From Flavobacteriaceae bacterium (GTDB taxonomy: Bacteria; Bacteroidota; Bacteroidia; Flavobacteriales; Flavobacteriaceae): a DNA stretch of 47,091 nucleotides. The stretch spans positions 1 through 47,091 of the forward strand of contig JAHEMZ010000017.1 in assembly GCA_024643385.1 (NCBI GenBank). The letters are read 5' to 3'. A model generated the notes under the pieces. It was given only the letters and a program-made list of their open reading frames with translations. It did not search any database and was not told the DNA's origin. This document shows, piece by piece, positions 33,183 to 41,617 of this stretch. How positions within the stretch are numbered: position 1 is the stretch's first letter; the number at the start of each line of letters is the position of its first letter. The position numbers were made by a program, and so were the translations under genes.

Positions 33183-34054
33183 TAGTGATGATTTCTTTCT
33201 ATATAACTAATGATACTTTTTGAAATATCAATTCCCGTAGTGGTTTCAATCCCTTCTAATCCGGGAGTTGAATTAATTTCCAGCACCAGAGGCCCCCGAT
33301 TACTTTGTAGAATATCCACCCCACAAACTCCCAATTTTAATGATCTGGCAGCCGCAAGCGCCACATTTTCTTCTTCCGAGGTTAACCGTATTTGCTCTGA
33401 AGAGCCCCCTCTGTGCAAATTGGATCGAAATTCCCCTTCACGGCTTTTTCGCTTCATCGAGGCTATTACTTTTCCGTCCACCACGATCGCGCGGACGTCA
33501 CTTCCTTTGGATTCGCCAATGTATTCCTGAATGATAAACCTAACTTTTGCCGTATCCAGTGTTTCAATGGTTGATAAAGCAGCAGCATAGGTTTCGGCTA
33601 AAATAACTCCTTGCCCGTGTGTGCCTTGTAAGATCTTAATGATGACGGGCGCATTTCCGAATAACTTCAAGAGTACTTCCGCATCATAAGTATTCCCTAA
33701 AAAGGTTTTTGGAACAGGAATCCCCGATTGGGCTAAAATTTGGTTGCAAGTCCATTTATTTCTTGACTGCAGGATCCCTTCCGCTCCAACTACACAAAAT
33801 ACCCCCATACATTCTAAATGCCGTACCAAAGAAGAGCCAAAATAGGTGTTAGAAGCTCCGATCCTGGGAATTGCTGCATCAAGGTCATCTACGATCTCAT
33901 CGCAATAATAGAGCACAGGCTTTCCGTTCTCTATGGCTACGGTACAAAGCGTAGGATCCAGAATTTCCATGGTATGGTTATGAGCCATCCCGGCCTTCAT
34001 CAGACTTTTGGTCGAGTATAAATTTTCTCCGCGAGAGAGTATGGCAATGTTCAT
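33182..34054 (-). CDS. rimK: RimK-like ATP-grasp amino-acid ligase
   Basis: RimK enzymes join glutamate or similar amino acids to a carboxylate; the classical case is the C-terminus of ribosomal protein S6. The 290-residue product has an N-terminal pre-ATP-grasp domain and the grasp loops (PVIIKILQGTHGQGVILAE, IQEYIGESKGSDVRAIVVDG). A basic loop (KRKSREGEFRSNLHRGG) and the Mg-binding end VLEINSTPGLEGIE follow. All parts of an active ATP-grasp enzyme are present. It is first in a tightly coupled operon with the aspartoacylase-like gene. S6 as target is possible but not shown by the sequence; a free peptide or metabolite is an alternative. Confidence 0.88.
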   Translation of the reverse strand: MNIAILSRGENLYSTKSLMKAGMAHNHTMEILDPTLCTVAIENGKPVLYYCDEIVDDLDAAIPRIGASNTYFGSSLVRHLECMGVFCVVGAEGILQSRNKWTCNQILAQSGIPVPKTFLGNTYDAEVLLKLFGNAPVIIKILQGTHGQGVILAETYAAALSTIETLDTAKVRFIIQEYIGESKGSDVRAIVVDGKVIASMKRKSREGEFRSNLHRGGSSEQIRLTSEEENVALAAARSLKLGVCGVDILQSNRGPLVLEINSTPGLEGIETTTGIDISKSIISYIERNHH

Positions 34055-34167
34055 AGTAAATTCCTCTTGTGTGCAATTTAGGAAAAACTACTTGTATTTA
34101 ATTGTTTAAAAAGCAGGTCTTAACAAATATTTCATGAATGGAATTTTCAGCAGCATAAAACATCAAT

Positions 34168-34175
34168 TATCTTTG
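34168..34175 (+). promoter_or_regulatory. -7 promoter element placed 4 bases before the uvrC ATG
   Basis: TATCTTTG matches TAnnTTTG exactly. Transcription would begin at or next to the ATG at 34180, giving a leaderless mRNA. A TTC at 34146-34148 is a weak -33 candidate. Confidence 0.45.
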
Positions 34176-34179
34176 AGGT

Positions 34180-35976
34180 ATGGAAGAAGCGTCATTAAAA
34201 CTTCAAACGTCAACTTTACCCAATTCCCCCGGAGTCTACCAATATTATGATAAAGAGGGGAAGTTGCTCTATATAGGAAAGGCAAAGGACTTAAAAAAAA
34301 GAGTGGCTTCTTATTTCAATAAAGAGCATGATAATGCCCGAACACGCTTACTGGTAAGAAAAATAAGGGATATCAAACATATTGTGGTTGCCACTGAGAC
34401 CGATGCTTTGTTGCTGGAGAATAACCTGATCAAAAAGTACCAGCCCAGGTATAATGTAATGCTGAAGGACGACAAAACGTATCCATGGTTATGTATTAAA
34501 AAAGAACGGTTTCCAAGGGTATTTTCTACACGCAGGCTCATCAAGGACGGGAGTGAATATTACGGACCTTATACCAATATGCGTACGGTACAAACTTTAT
34601 TGGAGCTGATCAAAGGATTGTATCCGCTTCGAACGTGCAATTTTGATCTCTCTCAGCAAAAAATAGAGGCGGGGAAGTATAAGGTTTGTCTGGAATACCA
34701 TCTCGGGAATTGTTTAGGTCCTTGTGAAGATCATTATACCGAGAGGGCATATCAAGAGAATATTGATGCCATCCGCAATATCATCAAAGGTAATTTTAAA
34801 GAATCACTGCAAGGCTTTAAAAAACAAATGAATGATTTTGCGAAGCATTTACAGTTTGAAGATGCGCAGAGAGTAAAAGAGAAAATTGACGTTTTAGAAA
34901 ATTATCAGGCAAAATCTACAGTGGTAAATCCTAAGATCAACAATATAGATGTATTCTCTATTGTTTCTGATGAAAGTTATGGCTATGTCAACTTTCTTCA
35001 GATCGCTTTCGGAAGTATCATTCGTTCGCATACCCTGGAAATTAAAAAGAAACTAGAAGAAACGGATGAAGAACTGTTAGAGCTTTCCGTCGTAGAATTA
35101 AGGCAACGGTTTCATTCCCTTTCCAAGGAAATATTAGTACCTTTTAAGATAGGAGTCGAGGAAGGAGTAAGTGTCCATGTGCCAAAATTAGGTGACAAAC
35201 GCAAGTTGTTGGAGCTATCGGAAAGAAATGCAAAATATTATCGCATGGAGCGCTTTAAACAAGCGAAGATCGTAGATCCGGATCGTCACGAAAAGCGGAT
35301 CATGGCACAAATGAAAAAAGATCTTCGTTTAAGTGAGGATCCTGTGCATATTGAATGCTTTGACAATAGCAATATTCAAGGGACTAATCCGGTAGCGGCT
35401 TGTGTGGTTTTCAAGAATGGTAAGCCCAGTAAAAAGGATTATCGTAAATTCAACATTAAAACAGTAACGGGTCCGGACGATTTTGCGTCCATGGAAGAAG
35501 TAGTTTATAGAAGGTATAAGAGAATGAAAGAGGAAGGACAATCCTTACCGAATCTTATTATCATCGACGGCGGAAAAGGTCAGCTTTCCTCGGCCTTAAA
35601 AAGTTTAGATAAGTTGGGGCTGCGCGGAAAAATTGCGATCATAGGGATAGCCAAACGTCTGGAAGAACTCTATTACCCCAACGATCCTGTTCCTATGTAT
35701 CTGGATAAAAAGTCGGAGACACTAAAAATTATTCAACAATTGCGAAATGAGGCACATCGATTTGGGATAAGCTTCCATCGTGACAAGCGAAGCAAAGAAG
35801 CACTAAATACGGCTTTAGAGACCATCCCCGGGATTGGCGAAAAAACGGTCGCAGAACTCTTAAAGCATTTTAAAAGTATAAAACGCATTGGAGAAGCAAG
35901 TTTTGATGCATTGGAATCGGTCGTTGGAGCCCATCGAGCCAAAAAAATAATAACTCATTTTCAATCTCTGAAGTGA
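34180..35976 (+). CDS. uvrC: Excinuclease ABC subunit C (UvrC)
   Basis: UvrC makes the two incisions of nucleotide excision repair. The 598-residue product has the GIY-YIG nuclease domain (SPGVYQYYDKEGKLLYIGKA), a cysteine-containing linker (CLEYHLGNCLGPC), and a UVR motif (HLQFEDAQRVKEKIDVL) for UvrB. The RNase H-like endonuclease part follows (IECFDNSNIQGTNPVA, LIIIDGGKGQ), then a C-terminal helix-hairpin-helix pair (IPGIGEKTVAELLKHF). Length and domains are complete. Its start fits the family N-terminus, although a consensus -7 box ends only 4 bases upstream. The stop TGA overlaps the GTG start of the next gene. Confidence 0.97.
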   Translation: MEEASLKLQTSTLPNSPGVYQYYDKEGKLLYIGKAKDLKKRVASYFNKEHDNARTRLLVRKIRDIKHIVVATETDALLLENNLIKKYQPRYNVMLKDDKTYPWLCIKKERFPRVFSTRRLIKDGSEYYGPYTNMRTVQTLLELIKGLYPLRTCNFDLSQQKIEAGKYKVCLEYHLGNCLGPCEDHYTERAYQENIDAIRNIIKGNFKESLQGFKKQMNDFAKHLQFEDAQRVKEKIDVLENYQAKSTVVNPKINNIDVFSIVSDESYGYVNFLQIAFGSIIRSHTLEIKKKLEETDEELLELSVVELRQRFHSLSKEILVPFKIGVEEGVSVHVPKLGDKRKLLELSERNAKYYRMERFKQAKIVDPDRHEKRIMAQMKKDLRLSEDPVHIECFDNSNIQGTNPVAACVVFKNGKPSKKDYRKFNIKTVTGPDDFASMEEVVYRRYKRMKEEGQSLPNLIIIDGGKGQLSSALKSLDKLGLRGKIAIIGIAKRLEELYYPNDPVPMYLDKKSETLKIIQQLRNEAHRFGISFHRDKRSKEALNTALETIPGIGEKTVAELLKHFKSIKRIGEASFDALESVVGAHRAKKIITHFQSLK

Positions 35977-38216
35977 AATATATTGCCATCATAATATGCT
36001 TATGCATAACGACCATATCGTGGAGTCAGGATAAAACGAATCCTGAAGATCTCAAGGTTGGACTTGTATTAAGTGGTGGAGGCGCTAAAGGGCTTGCGCA
36101 TATTGGCGTATTGAAAGAAATAGAGGCAGCCGGTATTCGTGTGGACTATATCGGCGGAACCAGTATGGGAGCGATCATTGGAGCGCTTTATGCTTCCGGC
36201 TACTCATCAGCACAATTGGATTCCATATTTAGCAAAGTGGATTTTGACACCTTGATCAAAGATGAAGTTCCTAGGAGGGCGAAAACATTTTTTGAAAAGG
36301 AAGACTCGGAAAAATATGCATTGACCTTCCCTTTTGACGGCTTTGAACTGCGTTTTCCTTCGGGGATTTCAAAAGGACAAAACATCTATAATTTACTCTC
36401 TCGATTGCTGAAGCATGTGAAAGATGTGGACGACTTTAACAAATTACCAATTCCATTTGTTTGCATAGCAACCGATGTAGAAAAAGGAAATCAGGTAACT
36501 TTTCGCAATGGTTATTTGCCCAGAGCCATCACCGCTAGTGGCGCCTTACCCTCCCTTTTTAGTCCGGTTATCATAGACAGTACGATTTATGTCGATGGTG
36601 GCGTGGTCAATAATTATCCGGTGGATGAAGTAAAAGCAATGGGAGCGGATATTATTATCGGAGTAGATGTCCAGGATACCTTGCGAGCTCGTGATAAATT
36701 AAAATCTGCCATAGATGTGTTGGTTCAAATCAATAATTATAGAACCATTGAAGGGATGAAACGGAAAAGAGAATTGACCGATATCTATATCAACCCAAAG
36801 ATCGATGATTTTTCAGTAGTTTCTTTTCACGAAGGCAATAAGATTATTGCAGCCGGGGAAGAAGCGGCTCGCGAACTATCTGAGCAGCTAAATGCTATTT
36901 CTGAAAGGCAACAAACACACGTTCGTCCTCCGCTGAAAGTTGAGAATAGGGAAACTATTTTTATTAAATACGTTGAAATTACAGGGAATAAAAAATATTC
37001 CAGATCGTACATTCTTGGCAAACTAAAATTGCAAACGCCGGCCGAAGTGAGTTATTCGGACTTTAATGACGGAATTAACAACCTTTCCGTGACAGGAAAT
37101 TTTAGTGGGATCGATTATCAGTTTGTAAGCTATCCGGACAGGCCGGATGTCTATAAAGTTGTCTTCAATGTACGAGAAAGCAATAACAGAACTTCTGTTC
37201 GTTTAGCTGCTCATTACGATGATCTTTATAAATCGGCAGGGCTGCTCAATTTAACCCGAAAACGTTTGTTTACCAATAATGATGTCGCATCACTCGATGT
37301 GGTGATAGGGGATAATTTAAGATATAATCTGGAATATTATATTGATAAAGGATATTATTGGAGCATTGGTCTTAATTCACGATTTCTACTTTTTGAAAAA
37401 AATATCGGACTTGATTTTATCGATGCGGAGATAGAGGTTCCAACTAGTTTTCAATTGAATAAAATTGGTTTGGAATATGACGATTTGACGAATCAGCTTT
37501 TCTTTCAAACACTTTTCCGAAGAGTTTTTCAATTGGGGCTGGGTGTAGAGCACAAATGGTTGCGATATCTGTCTGAAACAATTGGTGTCGATGAGAACGG
37601 TAACCCCAGGACCATCTTCGAAAATACCAACTATTTCTCTGCTTATGGTTATCTGAACTTTGACACGCTGGACGACAAATTCTTCCCCTCATCCGGGTGG
37701 TATTTTTCGGCCGATTTTCATAACTATTTGTTTGCGGAAGGACTCAATGACAATTTCAACCCCTTTTCCTTGGCAAAAGCAAAGGCGGGCTATGCCTATT
37801 CATTCAACAATTTTCTTAGTGTTTATCTTACTTCTGAAGCAGGGCTAAAAATTGGTGACAAGGGAACGCGTTCGCTTGATTTCTTTTTAGGTGGATATGG
37901 ATTTACTCCCACTAACAATCTCATAAGTTTATACGGCTATGATGCGTTGGATCTGAGAGGAGATACCTATCTGAAATCTAATGTGGATATTGATCTTAGG
38001 TTTGCCCGTAATAATCATTTTGTTTTATCCGGAAATATAGCCAATGTAGGAGATGAACTTCTGGAAAAAGGAAAATGGCTGAATGGCATTCGAAACTACG
38101 GAATTGCTTTAGGCTATGGCTTAGAGACCTTTTTAGGTCCCATAGAAGTGAAGTATGCCTATTCTCCCGAAGTAGGTGAGGATATCTGGTATGTGAGTGC
38201 CGGTTTTAGGTTTTAA
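35973..38216 (+). CDS. Patatin-like phospholipase fused to a BamA-type outer-membrane barrel
   Basis: The 747-residue product has a signal peptide (ends TTISWSQ). The patatin domain carries the oxyanion motif GGGAKG (35-40), the nucleophile S64 in GGTSMG and the catalytic D208 in VDGGVVNNYP. A POTRA-like segment (IKYVEITGNKKYSRSYILGKL) and a surface-antigen barrel follow to the end. This is the PlpD-type autotransporter layout: a lipase carried by its own BamA-like barrel. The start is GTG, overlapping the uvrC stop (GTGA), so translation is coupled. Exported lipase activity on phospholipids is expected from the family. The link to uvrC is probably only positional. Confidence 0.94.
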   Translation: MKYIAIIICLCITTISWSQDKTNPEDLKVGLVLSGGGAKGLAHIGVLKEIEAAGIRVDYIGGTSMGAIIGALYASGYSSAQLDSIFSKVDFDTLIKDEVPRRAKTFFEKEDSEKYALTFPFDGFELRFPSGISKGQNIYNLLSRLLKHVKDVDDFNKLPIPFVCIATDVEKGNQVTFRNGYLPRAITASGALPSLFSPVIIDSTIYVDGGVVNNYPVDEVKAMGADIIIGVDVQDTLRARDKLKSAIDVLVQINNYRTIEGMKRKRELTDIYINPKIDDFSVVSFHEGNKIIAAGEEAARELSEQLNAISERQQTHVRPPLKVENRETIFIKYVEITGNKKYSRSYILGKLKLQTPAEVSYSDFNDGINNLSVTGNFSGIDYQFVSYPDRPDVYKVVFNVRESNNRTSVRLAAHYDDLYKSAGLLNLTRKRLFTNNDVASLDVVIGDNLRYNLEYYIDKGYYWSIGLNSRFLLFEKNIGLDFIDAEIEVPTSFQLNKIGLEYDDLTNQLFFQTLFRRVFQLGLGVEHKWLRYLSETIGVDENGNPRTIFENTNYFSAYGYLNFDTLDDKFFPSSGWYFSADFHNYLFAEGLNDNFNPFSLAKAKAGYAYSFNNFLSVYLTSEAGLKIGDKGTRSLDFFLGGYGFTPTNNLISLYGYDALDLRGDTYLKSNVDIDLRFARNNHFVLSGNIANVGDELLEKGKWLNGIRNYGIALGYGLETFLGPIEVKYAYSPEVGEDIWYVSAGFRF

Positions 38217-38230
38217 TGGCACTTTTCAGA

Positions 38231-38253
38231 ATCGTAAAAATAAAAATTACGAT
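38231..38253. promoter_or_regulatory. Inverted repeat 1 upstream of the tyrosine-catabolic operon
   Basis: Perfect 7-base arms ATCGTAA and TTACGAT flank nine A/T bases. A near-consensus -7 sequence (GATATTTG, 38251-38258) overlaps its right arm. It is 165 bases before the hmgA start; a regulator site at a promoter is possible. Confidence 0.35.
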
Positions 38254-38345
38254 ATTTGTCTCATGGCTAAAAAATCATGGAAGTATCTACTTTGCCTTCT
38301 TAAATTTCTTATAAAAAGAAATCCGGAATGAGCTGTTATTACTAA

Positions 38346-38369
38346 AAACTCGTACTTTAGTAGGAGTTT
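38346..38369. promoter_or_regulatory. Inverted repeat 2 upstream of hmgA (candidate operator)
   Basis: A 24-base palindrome has 11-base arms (left AAACTCGTACT, right AGTAGGAGTTT) that pair at 10 of 11 positions around a central TT. It lacks a T-run, so it is not a terminator of the upstream gene. The sequence TACTTTAG, one mismatch from the -7 consensus, sits in its middle, 58 bases before the hmgA ATG. Confidence 0.5.
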
Positions 38370-38417
38370 AATTTTCAGTATTTTATCGTAGAAATTTATC
38401 AATGTAAAAAGTACCAC

Positions 38418-39575
38418 ATGCCATTTTATCATTCCTTGGGCAAAATTCCTCCCAAACGCCATACACAATTTAGAAAACCGGACGGATCATTGTATCCCGA
38501 ACAATTGTTCGGAACGATCGGCTTCGACGGAATGTATAGTAATATCTATCATGAGAACCGTCCCACGCAGGTGCGAGAGATCGTAAAACAATATAATGTT
38601 GCGCCTAAAATTGCCAAAGCTAATAACATGCAATCGTATCGTTTACGAGGGTTTCAAGTGCCCCCTGAGAACGATTATTTGGAAAGCCGAAAAACAGTGC
38701 TCACCAACTCCGATTGTAATATCATCTTAGCCGCTCCTAAAAAATCATTGCGGGATTATTTTTATAAAAACACCGATGCCGACGAACTGATCTTTGTTCA
38801 TAAGGGTAGCGGAAAACTTAGAACATTTCTTGGAAATATTGATTTTAAATACGGGGATTATTTATTGATTCCTCGTGGAATTATTTACCAGATCGATTTT
38901 GACACTGAGGATAATCGTCTGTTCATTGTGGAGTCGTATGATCCAATCTATACACCAAAGCGCTATAGAAATTGGTTTGGTCAGTTGTTGGAACATTCAC
39001 CCTTTTGTGAAAGAGACATCCGGAAACCAAACGAACTGGAAACCTATAACGAAAAAGGGGATTTCTTGATGAAGATCAAAAAACAGGATGAGATCATTGA
39101 AATGATCTATGCCACACACCCCTTCGATGTAGTGGGCTATGACGGGTATAATTTCCCTTATGCTTTCTCAATTCACGATTTTGAACCCATTACCGGGAGA
39201 ATCCACCAACCACCACCGGTTCATCAGACCTTTGAGACTTCCTCTTTTGTGGTATGTAGTTTTGTGCCCCGTTTGTACGACTATCATCCCAATAGTATTC
39301 CGGCGCCCTACAACCACAGTAACATCGACAGCGATGAGGTATTGTACTATGTCGATGGAGACTTTATGAGCAGGAACGATATTGAGGCAGGACATATTTC
39401 GCTGCATCCTGCCGGAATTCCCCATGGTCCGCACCCGGGAGCCACCGAACGAAGCATAGGTAAAACAGAGACACAGGAATTGGCAGTAATGGTAGATACC
39501 TTCAAGCCGCTAAAAGTAACAGAGGAGGCCATGAAGATCGCGGACGATTCCTATTATCAATCTTGGTTGGATTAA
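38418..39575 (+). CDS. hmgA: Homogentisate 1,2-dioxygenase
   Basis: The enzyme opens the ring of homogentisate to maleylacetoacetate using Fe(II) and O2. The 385-residue product is a cupin-type dioxygenase with family landmarks: FHKGSGKLRT-like VHKGSGKLRTFLGN, PRGIIYQIDF and PPPVHQTFETSSFVVCSFVPR. The iron-site region contains the His of APYNHSNIDSDEVLYYVDGDF, its Glu, and the His of AGIPHGPHPGATE. It is shorter than the human enzyme but of normal bacterial length. It is first in an operon with hppD (10-base gap). The next enzymes (isomerase, fumarylacetoacetase) are not in this window. Two inverted repeats upstream may control it. Confidence 0.95.
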   Translation: MPFYHSLGKIPPKRHTQFRKPDGSLYPEQLFGTIGFDGMYSNIYHENRPTQVREIVKQYNVAPKIAKANNMQSYRLRGFQVPPENDYLESRKTVLTNSDCNIILAAPKKSLRDYFYKNTDADELIFVHKGSGKLRTFLGNIDFKYGDYLLIPRGIIYQIDFDTEDNRLFIVESYDPIYTPKRYRNWFGQLLEHSPFCERDIRKPNELETYNEKGDFLMKIKKQDEIIEMIYATHPFDVVGYDGYNFPYAFSIHDFEPITGRIHQPPPVHQTFETSSFVVCSFVPRLYDYHPNSIPAPYNHSNIDSDEVLYYVDGDFMSRNDIEAGHISLHPAGIPHGPHPGATERSIGKTETQELAVMVDTFKPLKVTEEAMKIADDSYYQSWLD

Positions 39576-39585
39576 AATAAATAGT

Positions 39586-40746
39586 ATGAGTAAAGAATTA
39601 AAATCGGTAAACTACGGTTTAGAAAAAATATTCGAAGGAGCAGAAGATTTCCTTCCTTTATTAGGAACTGACTACGTTGAATTTTATGTAGGAAACGCAA
39701 AGCAATCGGCACATTTTTACAAAACAGCTTTCGGATTTCAATCCTATGCTTATAAAGGCTTGGAAACTGGATCGAAAGATGTAGTGAGTTATGTTTTAAA
39801 GCAAGATAAGATACGAATAGTATTGACGACACCCCTTACGAGTAAGTCGCCCATTAACGATCACATTGTAAAACATGGTGACGGCGTGAAAGTGATTGCT
39901 TTATGGGTGGACGATGCACGAAGTGCGTATGAAGAGACCACAAAACGTGGCGCCAAGCCCTATATGGAACCGACCGTTGAAAGAGATGAGAACGGAGAAG
40001 TGGTTCGTGCAGGGATCTATACCTACGGCGAAACAGTGCACATGTTCGTTGAACGTAAAAACTACAAAGGCAATTTTTTGCCTGGATTTAGAGCTTGGAA
40101 ATCTGATTATAATCCGGAACCCACCGGTTTAAAATACATAGACCATATGGTTGGGAATGTGGGTTGGGGCCAAATGAATACGTGGGTTAAGTGGTATGAA
40201 GATGTCATGGGATTTGTGAACTTTTTGTCCTTTGACGACAAACAGATTCATACGGAATATTCCGCTTTGATGAGTAAGGTAATGAGCAATGGAAACGGAA
40301 GGATCAAATTTCCTATTAACGAGCCCGCTAAAGGAATTAAAAAATCGCAAATCGAAGAGTATCTGGATTTTTATGAAGGTGCAGGAGTACAACATTTAGC
40401 CTTAGCCACAGACGATGTTATTGGTACAGTAGCTCAGTTAAAAGCCCGAGGGGTCGAATTTTTACCACCCCCTCCACAAGAGTATTATGATGACATCCCT
40501 AGGCGATTAGGAGTTCATATGGAGGTAATGAAAGAAGATATCAAAGAGCTTCAAAAACTATCTATTTTAGTGGATGCCGATGAAGAAGGGTACTTATTAC
40601 AAATTTTCACCAAACCACTTGAGGACCGACCGACCTTATTTTTTGAAATTATCCAGCGAATGGGGGCCAAAGGATTTGGAGCAGGTAATTTTAAAGCATT
40701 ATTTGAATCGATAGAGCGAGAACAAGCTGCCCGGGGAACGCTTTAA
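39586..40746 (+). CDS. hppD: 4-hydroxyphenylpyruvate dioxygenase
   Basis: The enzyme converts 4-hydroxyphenylpyruvate to homogentisate, the substrate of HmgA encoded just upstream. The 386-residue product has two vicinal-oxygen-chelate domains. The Fe(II) ligands are clear: H187 in YIDHMVGNV, H270 in GVQHLALATDD and E354 in LFFEIIQR. The C-terminal gate region (QRMGAKGFGAGNFKALFESIE) is intact. A strong terminator 11 bases downstream closes the two-gene operon. Confidence 0.97.
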   Translation: MSKELKSVNYGLEKIFEGAEDFLPLLGTDYVEFYVGNAKQSAHFYKTAFGFQSYAYKGLETGSKDVVSYVLKQDKIRIVLTTPLTSKSPINDHIVKHGDGVKVIALWVDDARSAYEETTKRGAKPYMEPTVERDENGEVVRAGIYTYGETVHMFVERKNYKGNFLPGFRAWKSDYNPEPTGLKYIDHMVGNVGWGQMNTWVKWYEDVMGFVNFLSFDDKQIHTEYSALMSKVMSNGNGRIKFPINEPAKGIKKSQIEEYLDFYEGAGVQHLALATDDVIGTVAQLKARGVEFLPPPPQEYYDDIPRRLGVHMEVMKEDIKELQKLSILVDADEEGYLLQIFTKPLEDRPTLFFEIIQRMGAKGFGAGNFKALFESIEREQAARGTL

Positions 40747-40757
40747 TGTAACATGAA

Positions 40758-40796
40758 CAAAACTCCGTCGACCTATTCCGCGGAGTTTTGTATTTT
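40758..40796 (+). terminator. Rho-independent terminator after hppD
   Basis: Perfect 10-base arms CAAAACTCCG and CGGAGTTTTG surround a 13-base loop, followed by TATTTT. Any reading frame starting at the ATG at 40753 would run through this hairpin, which argues that the following gene starts later. Confidence 0.88.
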
Positions 40797-40842
40797 CGGA
40801 ACGGTAGTTGCAGACCACTGGAAAAAGCCCCAATATTTTAAT

Positions 40843-41613
40843 ATGAAGAAGGTATTATTTTTATTCTTTTTTATTACTACTGCCATAACTTTTGCACAAA
40901 AGCAAGCCTATGGTGATGGTGAATGGTTTAAATTCAGGGTTCATTACGGGGTCGTTACGGCGGGGTATGCTACCTTGGAAGTGAATAATGCCATCCTCAA
41001 TGGGAAAGAAGTTTTTCATGTGAGTGGAGAGGGAAAAACTACGGGTATCTCCAGATGGTTTTTTGGTGTTGAAGATTATTACCAATCCTATATCGATAAG
41101 AAGAACGATGTACCCTATCGATTTATTCGCAAGATTGATGAAGGGGGATACACTAAAGACATTCAAATAGATTTCAATCACGAGACAAGAACCGCTTTGG
41201 TTCATAATAAAGAGCAGGGTAGCAAGGACTGGGTCACCTTTTCAAAAGATGCTCAGGATATGGTTTCTGCCTTTTATTATTTGAGGAACAACTTGAATGT
41301 TAAAACGATCAAAGAGGGTGATACCGTGGATATGGATATGTTTTTCGACAAAAAAAGCTATCGATTTCGACTTAAATTTCTGGGTAGAGAAGTGCTTCGC
41401 ACTAAATTTGGCAAGATCAATACACTTATCTTCCGACCTTATGTAGAAGCAGGCAGGGTGTTTAAAGAAAAGGAAAGTCTAACCGTATGGGTAACTGACG
41501 ATGATAATAAAATTCCTTTACTGATTAAGGCCGATCTGGCTGTAGGATCCCTCAAAGCGACCCTAACCGAATTTAAGGGATTGCAACATTCATTTAAAAT
41601 AACAGCAGAATAA
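40843..41613 (+). CDS. DUF3108 family exported protein
   Basis: From the ATG at 40843 the product is 256 residues with a clear signal peptide (MKKVLFLFFFITTAITFAQ). An in-frame ATG at 40753 would add 30 residues that are translated through the hppD terminator and lack any export signal start, so I reject it. The mature part is beta-rich (FRVHYGVVTAGYATLEVNNAI; DMVSAFYYLRNN; TLIFRPYVEAGRVF; KADLAVGSLKATLTEF), typical of DUF3108, whose function is unknown. It is upstream of kynA with a 4-base gap, so the two are co-transcribed; a shared task is not evident. Confidence 0.87.
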   Translation: MKKVLFLFFFITTAITFAQKQAYGDGEWFKFRVHYGVVTAGYATLEVNNAILNGKEVFHVSGEGKTTGISRWFFGVEDYYQSYIDKKNDVPYRFIRKIDEGGYTKDIQIDFNHETRTALVHNKEQGSKDWVTFSKDAQDMVSAFYYLRNNLNVKTIKEGDTVDMDMFFDKKSYRFRLKFLGREVLRTKFGKINTLIFRPYVEAGRVFKEKESLTVWVTDDDNKIPLLIKADLAVGSLKATLTEFKGLQHSFKITAE

Positions 41614-41617
41614 TCGC

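Noticed and set aside
38247-38468. Minus-strand reading frame across the hmgA leader
   Set aside because: It overlaps the conserved hmgA start and both inverted repeats, has no family likeness and no promoter; a chance frame.
40753-40842. N-terminal extension of the DUF3108 gene
   Set aside because: It would be read through the hppD terminator and would hide the signal peptide that starts at 40843.
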